Assembly (NCBI GenBank): GCA_046348225.1
Contig: JAXMEQ010000003.1
Coordinates: 124,001-188,000, forward strand
Origin: JAXMEQ01 sp046348225
Lineage (GTDB): Bacteria > Pseudomonadota > Gammaproteobacteria > Burkholderiales > Burkholderiaceae_C
Direction of reading: 5' to 3'
Length of the DNA stretch: 64,000 nucleotides
Shown here: in pieces, positions 49,339-58,657 of the stretch
How the letters are laid out: every line of letters begins with the position of its first letter
Numbering within the stretch: the stretch's first letter is position 1
Position numbers and translations under genes: made by a program
The notes under the pieces: generated by a model
What the model was told of the DNA's origin: nothing
Database searches by the model: none
The model's input: only the letters and a program-made list of their open reading frames with translations

Positions 49339-49356
49339 CGAAACCCCAGGGTTTCG
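49339..49356. promoter_or_regulatory. Perfect palindrome between the phosphatase gene and the isc operator
   Basis: CGAAACCC-CA-GGGTTTCG, 8-base arms with 2-base centre, 10 bases beyond the phosphatase stop and 4 bases upstream of the IscR-like site. No T-run follows, so an operator is as likely as a terminator. Confidence 0.55.
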
Positions 49357-49365
49357 CTCGGCTAA

Positions 49366-49866
49366 CTAGACCGGCCGGTCACTATTTTGACTGATTCGTT
49401 TCACCACGTGCGCAAGCAGGCCATCGGCGGCCTGCTCCACCAGGTCCAGCACCAGATCAAACGCCGGGGCGCCTCCGTAGTACGGATCAGGCACAGCCGG
49501 AGGCGAGTCGCCTGCGAACTCCATGAAACGGCGCAGCTTGCGCTGGTGTTCGGGCGGGCAATCGTCCTGCAGCAACGCCAGGTTGTCCCAGTCCATGGCC
49601 AGGATCAGGTCGGATCGTTGGTAGTCGGCCGGGCCGATTTGTCGCGCACGCAGCGCCGACAGGTCGTAGCCGCGCCGGGCGGCATGGTGCTGGCTGCGGT
49701 CGTCGGGCGGCGAGCCGGGATGGTAGTTGTGCGTGCCGGCCGAGTCCACCTCCACCCAGGCGGCCAGACCGGCCTGCTGCACACGGTGGCGGAACACCGC
49801 CTCGGCCGTCGGGCTGCGGCAGATGTTGCCCATGCAGACCATGAGCACCGCGTACGGTCGCGCCAC
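49366..49866 (-). CDS. Low-molecular-weight protein tyrosine phosphatase
   Basis: Cytoplasmic phosphatase of about 166 residues. The P-loop CMGNICRSPTAEAVF gives the C-x5-R-S motif (Cys11, Arg17, Ser18 from the start used here), and VPDPYYGG holds the general-acid Asp. The start is ambiguous: GTG at 49866 (used here, two bases past the uvrB stop), TTG at 49890 overlapping uvrB by 23 bases, or ATG at 49842 just before the P-loop, which would be too short. No good ribosome-binding site, consistent with coupling to uvrB. In this group the enzyme often acts on exopolysaccharide kinases, but none is adjacent. Confidence 0.88.
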   Translation of the reverse strand: MARPYAVLMVCMGNICRSPTAEAVFRHRVQQAGLAAWVEVDSAGTHNYHPGSPPDDRSQHHAARRGYDLSALRARQIGPADYQRSDLILAMDWDNLALLQDDCPPEHQRKLRRFMEFAGDSPPAVPDPYYGGAPAFDLVLDLVEQAADGLLAHVVKRISQNSDRPV

Positions 49867-49867
49867 T

Positions 49868-51970
<2,103 letters not shown>

Positions 51971-52078
51971 GGCGGTCTCGGAAGCCCGGCCCTGAGGCGC
52001 CGGGTAAAATCAGGGATAACCCGCAAGGCTAACCGAGCCCCGGAAATCCCGCTACTGACAACTTTTCGAAGGATATTC

Positions 52079-53275
52079 ATGTCTCTGTTCACCGCCGTCG
52101 AAATGGCCCCGCGCGACCCGATCCTGGGCCTCAACGAGCAGTTCAATGCCGACACCAACCCGAACAAGGTCAACCTGGGCGTAGGCGTGTACTTCGACGA
52201 CAACGGCAAGCTGCCCCTGCTCAAGTGCGTGCAGACGGCCGAGAAGCAGATGACCGATTCACCCAAGCCGCGCGGCTACCTGCCGATGGACGGCGTGGCC
52301 GCCTACGACGCCGCAGTCAAGGCACTGGTGTTCGGCGCCGACAGCGAGCCGGTCAAGAGCGGCCGGGTGGTCACGGCCCAGGGCATCGGCGGTACCGGCG
52401 GCCTGAAGATCGGCGCCGACTTCCTGAAGAAGCTCAGCCCCAACGCCAAGGTGCTGATCAGCGACCCGAGCTGGGAAAACCACCGCGCCCTGTTCACCGC
52501 GGCCGGTTTCACCGTGGAAAGCTACCCCTACTACGACGCAGCCACCCGCAGCATCAACTTCACCGGCATGCTGGCGGCCCTGAATGCGGCGCCGGCCGGC
52601 ACCATCGTCGTGCTGCATGCCTGCTGCCACAACCCGACCGGCTACGACATCACCCCAGCACAGTGGGACCAGGTGGTGGCCACGGTCAAGGCGCGCAACC
52701 TCACACCCTTCCTCGACATGGCCTACCAGGGCTTCGGCCATGGCATCCAGGAAGACGGCGCCGTGATCGGCAAGTTCGTGGCCGCCGGCCTTGAGTTTTT
52801 CGTGTCCACCTCGTTTTCCAAGAGCTTCAGCCTGTACGGCGAGCGCGTGGGCGCGCTGAGCGTCTTGTGTGCCAGCAAGGAAGACGCCGAGCGCGTCCTG
52901 AGCCAGCTCAAGATCGTGATCCGCACCAACTACAGCAACCCGCAGATCCACGGCGCCACCGTGGTCGCCATGGTGCTCAACACGCCCGAGTTGCGCGCCC
53001 AGTGGGAAGAAGAACTGGCCGAGATGCGCGTGCGCATCAAGGCCATGCGCCAGAAGCTGGTGGACGGCCTGAAGGCCGCCGGCGTGAAGCAGGACATGAG
53101 CTTCATCACCCAGCAGATCGGCATGTTCAGCTACTCCGGCCTGAGCAAGGACCAGATGGTGCGGTTGCGCAGCGAGTTCGGCGTTTACGGCACCGATACG
53201 GGCCGCATGTGCGTGGCCGCGCTGAACAGCAAGAACATCGACTACGTCTGCCAGTCCATCGCCAAGGTGATGTAA
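52079..53275 (+). CDS. tyrB: Aspartate/aromatic amino acid aminotransferase (class I)
   Basis: PLP transaminase of 398 residues of the AspC/TyrB subgroup Ia. Marks: NLGVGVYFDDNGKLPLL, ISDPSWENHRALF, CCHNPTGYDIT, LDMAYQGFGHGI and the PLP lysine in SFSKSFSLYGERVGAL; the C-terminal R in GRMCVAALNS binds the substrate carboxylate. AAGGAT precedes the ATG at 52079. The long open frame that runs upstream to 49727 is antisense to uvrB and is not part of the gene. AspC and TyrB specificity cannot be separated by eye. Confidence 0.92.
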   Translation: MSLFTAVEMAPRDPILGLNEQFNADTNPNKVNLGVGVYFDDNGKLPLLKCVQTAEKQMTDSPKPRGYLPMDGVAAYDAAVKALVFGADSEPVKSGRVVTAQGIGGTGGLKIGADFLKKLSPNAKVLISDPSWENHRALFTAAGFTVESYPYYDAATRSINFTGMLAALNAAPAGTIVVLHACCHNPTGYDITPAQWDQVVATVKARNLTPFLDMAYQGFGHGIQEDGAVIGKFVAAGLEFFVSTSFSKSFSLYGERVGALSVLCASKEDAERVLSQLKIVIRTNYSNPQIHGATVVAMVLNTPELRAQWEEELAEMRVRIKAMRQKLVDGLKAAGVKQDMSFITQQIGMFSYSGLSKDQMVRLRSEFGVYGTDTGRMCVAALNSKNIDYVCQSIAKVM

Positions 53276-53320
53276 ACGCCTGATATCGCCACCCTGCTGG
53301 TTGCCGAGCCCACGCTGGTC

Positions 53321-54013
53321 GTGGCGTACCTCGTGTTCGGCATGGTGGGCTTCGGTACCACGCTGGTGGCCGCGCCGGTGCTGGCCCATGTGCTGGCGGT
53401 GTCCACCGTGGTCCCGGCGCTGGCGCTGACCGACTTTGTCGCCGCCAGCAGCAGTGGCTTCCGGCTCGGGCCGCAAGTGGTGCGGGCCGAGGTCTGGCGG
53501 CTGCTGCCCGCCATGCTGCTCGGCAGTGCGTTCGGGGCGTGGGTCCTGTTCGCAGTGCCGGTCAAGGCGCTGATGCTGGCACTGGGCCTGTTTGTGGTGC
53601 TTTACGCGCTCAATGGCCTGCGGCGCAAGACCGCCCGGCCCCCGCTGCCGCCGCGCTGGGCCTGGTGGTACGGTGGCACCGGGGGCGTGCTCAGTGCCCT
53701 GTTTGGCGCCGGCGGCTGGGTGTATTCAATCTACCTGAGCCGCCGCCTGGACGATCCGCTCGAAATCCGCGCCACGCAAAACGCCGTGCTGACCGTGAGT
53801 TCCTTCATTCGCGTGGGGCTGTTCGCGGCGGCCGGCCGCTACTTTGACGTTGAGCTGCTGTTGCTGGTGCTGTGTCTGCTGCCCGCCATGGCACTGGGCC
53901 TGGTGCTGGGCCACCGCATCACGCTGCGGCTGGATCGCCAGCGCTTCATGCAGGTGCTTTACGGCGTGCTGCTGCTCACCGGCGGCAGCCTGGTGGCACG
54001 CGCCCTGGCCTGA
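53321..54013 (+). CDS. TSUP (TauE/SafE) family membrane permease
   Basis: Inner-membrane protein of at least 230 residues with about seven hydrophobic segments and the internal repeat typical of TSUP (MVGFGTTLVAAPVLAHVL and GGVLSALFGAGGWVYSIYLSRRL). Family members export or import sulfite, sulfoacetate and similar anions; substrate not assignable. The start is uncertain: GTG at 53321 is used, but the in-frame residues IATLLVAEPTLV upstream (from about 53285) look like part of the first helix and no ATG is present there, so a rare start codon or a small sequence error is possible. Follows the aminotransferase by about 10-45 bases. Confidence 0.82.
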   Translation: MAYLVFGMVGFGTTLVAAPVLAHVLAVSTVVPALALTDFVAASSSGFRLGPQVVRAEVWRLLPAMLLGSAFGAWVLFAVPVKALMLALGLFVVLYALNGLRRKTARPPLPPRWAWWYGGTGGVLSALFGAGGWVYSIYLSRRLDDPLEIRATQNAVLTVSSFIRVGLFAAAGRYFDVELLLLVLCLLPAMALGLVLGHRITLRLDRQRFMQVLYGVLLLTGGSLVARALA

Positions 54014-54028
54014 GCGTCAACCTCAGTT

Positions 54029-54934
54029 TCAGCCCCAGACCACCGAGCGCATCGAGATCGACGCGCTCTGGTAGCTGGTATTGAAAAAGCGCACCGCATC
54101 TTTCGCGTCGGCCGCGCCGGCGGCATGCAGCAGCGGCAGGTAATGGTCCCAGGTCGGGTGGGCCTGCTGGGCCACGGCGCCGAGCTTCTGGAAGCCTGCC
54201 AGCTCGGCCAGCTGACCGGCCTGGAGCTGGCCGGCCACCACGCGGTCAAACTCGATTGCCCAGTCGTAGGCCTGGATGGATGGTGTGCCGCGCCGTGCCG
54301 CTCGCAAGTTGTGCACGATGTTGCCGCTGCCCACCACCAGCACGCCCCGCTCGCGCAAGCCCTTGAGCTGCTGGCCCAGCGCGTAGTGCTCGACCGGGGG
54401 GCGGCTGTAGTCCATGCTGAGCTGCACCACAGGAATGTCGGCCTTGGGAAACATGGGCTTGAGCACCGACCAGGTCCCGTGGTCGAAGCCCCATTCGGCG
54501 GTGTCCAGCCCGACGGGGGGTGCCTGAATGCCCTGGCTGATCTGCTGCGCGGCCAACGGCGCGCCCGGCGCGGGGTATTGCTGGTCAAACAGCGCCTGCG
54601 GGAAACCGCCAAAGTCATGGATGGTCCTGGGCTTGTCCATGCCCGTCAACCACCAGCCGCGCGTGAGCCAGTGGGCGGAAATGCACAGGATCAGCTGCGG
54701 CCGGGGGTAACGCGCCCCAAACTCCGCACCCAGGGCCTGCCAGCTGCGCCGGTATTCGTTGTCCTCGATCGCATTCATCGGGCTGCCGTGGCCCAGGAAC
54801 AGCACCGGCATGCGGGGGCTTTTCTCCAGCGCGGCCAGCGGCGCCAGGCTTGCGGCATGTACGGTGGTGTTCATGAGTCCTCCCAGGCCAGCCGAGGCGC
54901 TGGCGGCGATCAGTGTCCGTCGGTGCAACGGCAT
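54029..54934 (-). CDS. ygiD: DODA-type extradiol aromatic ring-opening dioxygenase (YgiD family)
   Basis: Class III extradiol dioxygenase-like metalloenzyme of 301 residues. Marks: MPVLFLGHGSPMNAI, LCISAHWLTRGWWL, EWGFDHGTWSVLKPMFP and VVGSGNIVHNLR, which supply the metal-binding His residues. An N-terminal extension of about 28 residues (MPLHRRTLIAASASAGLGGL) looks like a twin-arginine-like leader, unusual for the cytosolic YgiD, so the protein may be periplasmic. Natural substrate unknown (catechol-like). Convergent with the TSUP gene, divergent from phaZ. Confidence 0.88.
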   Translation of the reverse strand: MPLHRRTLIAASASAGLGGLMNTTVHAASLAPLAALEKSPRMPVLFLGHGSPMNAIEDNEYRRSWQALGAEFGARYPRPQLILCISAHWLTRGWWLTGMDKPRTIHDFGGFPQALFDQQYPAPGAPLAAQQISQGIQAPPVGLDTAEWGFDHGTWSVLKPMFPKADIPVVQLSMDYSRPPVEHYALGQQLKGLRERGVLVVGSGNIVHNLRAARRGTPSIQAYDWAIEFDRVVAGQLQAGQLAELAGFQKLGAVAQQAHPTWDHYLPLLHAAGAADAKDAVRFFNTSYQSASISMRSVVWG

Positions 54935-55079
54935 GGCAGATCCATTGATTTGTGTTTATAACCAGTTGATGGACGCCCTGCCCCGGCCGAAGTTCCGTGC
55001 TGAAGCTTGCACCAGGGTGACACGCAGCGCACCGGATTGGTGTTTCCACTCCATCCGGACAGGGGATACAACTGTTATA

Positions 55080-55090
55080 TTGCATTGCAA
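55080..55090 (+). promoter_or_regulatory. TTGCA-T-TGCAA palindrome upstream of phaZ (PhaR-like site)
   Basis: Perfect 11-base palindrome beginning 34 bases before the phaZ ATG, preceded by TTATAT (55075-55080) that could be a -10 element. PhaR regulators of PHB genes are reported to bind TTGCA-rich sites, so PhaR control is plausible. Confidence 0.45.
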
Positions 55091-55113
55091 CATAAGTCCA
55101 GAACGGCGGCCCC

Positions 55114-56463
55114 ATGCTCTACCAGATCTACGAAACCCAGCGCTCCCTGATGGAGCCGTTTGCCGACTTTGCACAGGCGGCCGCCAAGCTGTACAGCAAC
55201 CCGCTGTCGCCCTTTGGCCAAAACCCGTTTGCCCAGCGCGTCTCGGCGGGCTACGACCTGATGTACCGGCTGGGCAAAGACTACGAAAAGCCGGAATTCG
55301 GCATCCGTACCGTGGACGTGGCGGGAACCGAAGTCGCCATCCATGAGCGGGTGGAAATTGACAAGCCGTTCTGCGAGCTGCGCCGCTTCAAGCGCTTTTC
55401 TGACGACCCGGCCACACTGACCACGCTCAAGGGCCAACCCGCCGTGCTGATTGTCGCGCCGCTGTCAGGCCACTACGCCACGCTGCTGCGCGACACGGTG
55501 CGCACCATGCTCAAGGACCACAAGGTCTACATCACCGACTGGAAGAACGCCCGTACCGTGCCCCTGGAAGACGGCGAGTTCCACCTGGACGACTATGTGA
55601 ACTACGTGCAGGAGTTCATCCGCCACCTGCAGGGCATCTACGGCAACTGCCATGTCATCAGCGTCTGCCAGCCAACGGTGCCGGTGCTGGCCGCCGTGTC
55701 ACTGATGGCCAGCCGCGGCGAGAAAACGCCGTTGTCCATGACCATGATGGGCGGCCCCATCGACGCGCGCAAGTCGCCCACCGCCGTGAACAACCTGGCC
55801 ATGAACAAGAGCCACAGCTGGTTCGAGAACAACGTCATATTCCGGGTGCCCAGCAACTTCCCCGGCGCCGGCCGTCGCGTGTACCCCGGCTTCCTGCAGC
55901 ACACCGGCTTTGTGGCCATGAACCCCGACAAGCACCTGAAGAGCCACTACGACTACTTCAAGGACCTGATCAAGGGCGACGACACCAGCACCGAAGCACA
56001 CCGCAAGTTCTACGACGAGTACAACGCCGTGCTCGACATGGACGCGGACTATTACCTGGAAACCATCAAGATCGTTTTCCAGGAGTTCGCACTGGTCAAC
56101 GGCACCTGGGATGTGCGCGGTGTGGACGGCAAGCTCGAGCGCGTGCGCCCGCAGGACATCACCACCACCGCCCACTTCACGGTCGAGGGCGAACTGGACG
56201 ACATCTCGGGCGCAGGCCAGACCGAGGCTGCGCACGAACTGTGCTGCAACGTGCCCAAGGCGCGCCAGAAGCACCTGGAAGTCAAGGGCGCAGGCCACTA
56301 CGGCATCTTCAGTGGCCGCCGCTGGCGCGACATCGTGTACCCGCAGGTCAAGGCCTTCATCCAGGCTCACAACGAAGAACCAAAAACGGCTGCAGCCCGC
56401 ACGAAACCTGCGCGAGCCGCTACAAAAACTGCAGCAAAGAAGGCTGTGGCCCGCAGCCGGTGA
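55114..56463 (+). CDS. phaZ: Intracellular polyhydroxyalkanoate depolymerase
   Basis: Depolymerase of 449 residues for intracellular PHB granules. The nucleophile is Cys185 in VISVCQPTVPVLAAVSL, as in Ralstonia PhaZa1-type enzymes; HYGIFSGRRWRDIVYPQVKAFI near the end holds the catalytic His. After residue 415 the chain continues as a Lys/Ala/Arg-rich tail (AAARTKPARAATKTAAKKAVARSR) that is partly encoded by repeat copy 8; the tail resembles basic AAK-rich extensions that bind DNA or granules. A TTGCA palindrome precedes the gene. Its stop overlaps the GTG of the RnfB-like gene. Confidence 0.93.
   Translation: MLYQIYETQRSLMEPFADFAQAAAKLYSNPLSPFGQNPFAQRVSAGYDLMYRLGKDYEKPEFGIRTVDVAGTEVAIHERVEIDKPFCELRRFKRFSDDPATLTTLKGQPAVLIVAPLSGHYATLLRDTVRTMLKDHKVYITDWKNARTVPLEDGEFHLDDYVNYVQEFIRHLQGIYGNCHVISVCQPTVPVLAAVSLMASRGEKTPLSMTMMGGPIDARKSPTAVNNLAMNKSHSWFENNVIFRVPSNFPGAGRRVYPGFLQHTGFVAMNPDKHLKSHYDYFKDLIKGDDTSTEAHRKFYDEYNAVLDMDADYYLETIKIVFQEFALVNGTWDVRGVDGKLERVRPQDITTTAHFTVEGELDDISGAGQTEAAHELCCNVPKARQKHLEVKGAGHYGIFSGRRWRDIVYPQVKAFIQAHNEEPKTAAARTKPARAATKTAAKKAVARSR
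56381..56435 (-). repeat. Palindromic repeat, copy 8 (C-terminal tail of phaZ)
   Basis: Core GCTACAAAAACTGCAGC at 56419-56435, the one copy with a mismatched arm (GCAGC instead of GTAGC). Tail on the minus strand (GGCTCGCGCAGG, GTGCGGGCTGCAGCCG) is close to copy 2. In frame in phaZ as Ala-Thr-Lys-Thr-Ala-Ala. Confidence 0.75.
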
Positions 56464-57125
56464 ACGCGCTCGCAGCCCGCATCCACGCGGCGCTGCCGCA
56501 AACCCAGTGCACCCGCTGCGGCTACCCGGACTGCGCCGCTTACGCCACCGCCATCGCCGGCGGTGCGGCGCCCATCAACCAGTGCCCGCCCGGTGGGGTG
56601 GAGGGCATCGAACGGCTGGCCGCCATCACGGGTCAGGCGGCGGCGCCGCTGAACCCGGCCAACGGCACCGAAGGCCCGCGCAGCGTGGCCGTGATCGACG
56701 AGGACTGGTGCATCGGCTGCACCCTGTGCATCGCGGCCTGCCCGACCGACGCCATCCTGGGCAGCCACAAGCGCATGCACACGGTGGTGGAACGGTACTG
56801 CACGGGCTGTGAGCTTTGCATCCCGGTCTGCCCGGTGGACTGCATCAGCCTGGACAATGTGACGGGCGAGCGGACCGGCTGGGCCGCCTGGTCCCCCGCA
56901 CTGGCGGATGAGGCGCGCACGCGCTACGAGCGCCGTACCATCCGGCTCGAACGCGAAACCCAGGAACACCAGCAGCGGCTGGAAGAAAAGGCCCGCGCCA
57001 AGCTGGCCGACCTGCCGGCCCACACCCACGGCGCCGAGGGCGCGGAAGCCGAGCGCAAACGGGCGGTGATCGAGGCCGCGCTGGCGCGTGCACGCGCGCG
57101 GCGCAGCGGGGGCACGCCGGGCTAG
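56460..57125 (+). CDS. rnfB: RnfB-like ferredoxin without membrane anchor
   Basis: Iron-sulfur protein of 221 residues. An N-terminal four-Cys domain (QTQCTRCGYPDCAAYATAI, then NQCPPGG) is the RnfB/RsxB type [4Fe-4S] domain; two classical [4Fe-4S] motifs follow (CIGCTLCIAACP and CTGCELCIPVCP). The N-terminal TM helix of RnfB is missing, so it is probably soluble. GTG start at 56460 overlaps the phaZ stop; an ATG alternative is absent. The C-terminal 80 residues are a charged helix. No other rnf genes are adjacent; as a low-potential carrier it could serve the Kor enzyme encoded downstream on the other strand. Confidence 0.88.
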   Translation: MNALAARIHAALPQTQCTRCGYPDCAAYATAIAGGAAPINQCPPGGVEGIERLAAITGQAAAPLNPANGTEGPRSVAVIDEDWCIGCTLCIAACPTDAILGSHKRMHTVVERYCTGCELCIPVCPVDCISLDNVTGERTGWAAWSPALADEARTRYERRTIRLERETQEHQQRLEEKARAKLADLPAHTHGAEGAEAERKRAVIEAALARARARRSGGTPG

Positions 57126-57562
57126 CCCAGCGCGTCGTTGATCTTCTCGTTGAACTCCGCCAGGCTCAGTGCGCTGCCGATCTCGCGTGGCAGCGCGTCG
57201 CGCACCGAGAACACGCCCAGCACCCGCTTTCCGGGGCCAATGATCGGCAAGTGCCGGAAGCCTTTTTCAATCATGATCAGCACGGCTTCGGACACCCGCG
57301 TCTCCGGAGGCACGCAGATCGGGTTGGCCGTCATGACACTGCGCACCAGGGTGGTTTCGGGGTCCAGGCCCTTGGCCAGCACGCGCGTCATGAGGTCGCG
57401 CTCGGTCACGATGCCCAGCAGCACGTCAGGCAGTTCCATGATCAGCACGCTGCCGCAGTTGGCGCGCGTCATCACACCGGCGGCTTCGCGCACCGTGGCC
57501 AGCGGCCCGAGCCGGATCACGCGCTTTTGCGAGAGTGACTGGAAAACCGTGCGTTCTGCCAT
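57122..57562 (-). CDS. Tandem CBS-domain protein
   Basis: Cytoplasmic protein of 146 residues made only of two CBS domains (about 10-65 and 75-130; TVREAAGVMTRANCGSVLIM and VSEAVLIMIEKGFRHLPIIGPGKRVLGVFSVRD). Stand-alone pairs bind adenine nucleotides or NAD and act as energy sensors; the partner is unknown. Follows korB by about 40 bases on the same strand, so it may be the last gene of the kor transcript and sense its energy state. Overlaps the RnfB-like gene by 4 bases at the convergent end. Confidence 0.9.
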   Translation of the reverse strand: MAERTVFQSLSQKRVIRLGPLATVREAAGVMTRANCGSVLIMELPDVLLGIVTERDLMTRVLAKGLDPETTLVRSVMTANPICVPPETRVSEAVLIMIEKGFRHLPIIGPGKRVLGVFSVRDALPREIGSALSLAEFNEKINDALG

Positions 57563-57601
57563 GACGGACTCCTTTGCGTTGACTTTAGGCGCCGGGCCTC
57601 G

Positions 57602-58657
57602 CTAGCGCAAGGCCGCATTGAGCCGCGCCAGCGCTGCCGCGCCGGGGCACAGGCGGTCGGCGTCGAGCGAATTGAGCGGCGCCGCGCTGGTGTTGAGCGC
57701 GGTGTGCAGGTCGGTGGCCAGCGGGTCCACATACAGCAGGCCAGTGACCACCTCGCCCCGGGCCTGGTGGGCCTGCATGAAGTTCAGCGCGGCATGCCGG
57801 TCGGTGGCGTCGTAGCCTTCGTGCAGGCTGCGCAGGCGCAGCAGCGTGCCGTCGTGCTGGCGCACGTCCACCACCTCGCCGGGCGCCGCTTCGACCGTGA
57901 TCTCGTCGCGGGCGCTGATGAAGTCAATGCGGCTGACCGACTCGTTGTGTTCGCGCACATAGTCGTAGCTCTTGGTGCTGCCCGGGTGGTTGTTGAACGC
58001 CACACAGGGGCTGATGACGTCAATGAACGCCGCGCCGCCATGGCTGATGGCGCCCTTGATCAGCGGCACCAGCTGGGCCTTGTTGCCCGAGAAGCCGCGT
58101 GCCACGTAGGTAGCCCCCAGTTGCAGGGCCATGGCCACCAGATCCACCGGGCTGTCGCTGTTGACCACGCCCTTCTTGCTCTTGCTGCCCTGGTCGGCCG
58201 TGGCCGAGAACTGGCCCTTGGTCAGGCCATAGACACCGTTGTTCTCCACGATGTAGGCCATGCGCACGCCGCGCCGCATCGCGTGGGCAAACTGGCCCAG
58301 GCCGATGGACGCCGAATCGCCGTCGCCCGACACGCCCAGGTACAGCAGCTCCCGGTTGGCCAGGTTGGCGCCCGTCAGAACGCTCGGCATGCGGCCATGC
58401 ACGGTGTTGAAGCCGTGCGAGGCCCCAAGAAAGTAATCCGGCGTCTTGGAACTGCAGCCGATGCCCGAGAGCTTGGCCACCCTGTGCGGCTGGATGTCCA
58501 GCTCCCAGCAAGCCTGGATGATGGCGGCCGAAATCGAGTCGTGCCCGCAGCCGGCGCACAGCGTGGAAATCTTGCCTTCGTAGTCCCGCCGGGTGTAGCC
58601 GACCTTGTTTTTCTCCAGCGTCGGGTGGTGCAGGCGGGGCTTGGTCAGGTAGGTCAT
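57602..58657 (-). CDS. korB: 2-oxoacid:acceptor oxidoreductase beta subunit
   Basis: ThDP-binding subunit of 351 residues of a 2-oxoacid:ferredoxin-type oxidoreductase. Marks: ISTLCAGCGHDSISAAI, KLSGIGCSSKTPDYFLG, the ThDP/Mg motif GVSGDGDSASIGLGQFAHAMRR and VENNGVYGLTKGQFSAT. The start overlaps korA by 4 bases. The size pattern korA 606, korB 351 and a 615-residue FAD subunit fits the NADP-linked 2-oxoglutarate oxidoreductase known from Azoarcus evansii (KorABC), better than pyruvate:ferredoxin oxidoreductase; substrate not certain. Confidence 0.9.
   Translation of the reverse strand: MTYLTKPRLHHPTLEKNKVGYTRRDYEGKISTLCAGCGHDSISAAIIQACWELDIQPHRVAKLSGIGCSSKTPDYFLGASHGFNTVHGRMPSVLTGANLANRELLYLGVSGDGDSASIGLGQFAHAMRRGVRMAYIVENNGVYGLTKGQFSATADQGSKSKKGVVNSDSPVDLVAMALQLGATYVARGFSGNKAQLVPLIKGAISHGGAAFIDVISPCVAFNNHPGSTKSYDYVREHNESVSRIDFISARDEITVEAAPGEVVDVRQHDGTLLRLRSLHEGYDATDRHAALNFMQAHQARGEVVTGLLYVDPLATDLHTALNTSAAPLNSLDADRLCPGAAALARLNAALR

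Noticed and set aside
51971..52078. LexA (SOS) box in front of uvrB
   Set aside because: No CTGT-N8-ACAG pattern visible in the divergent spacer.
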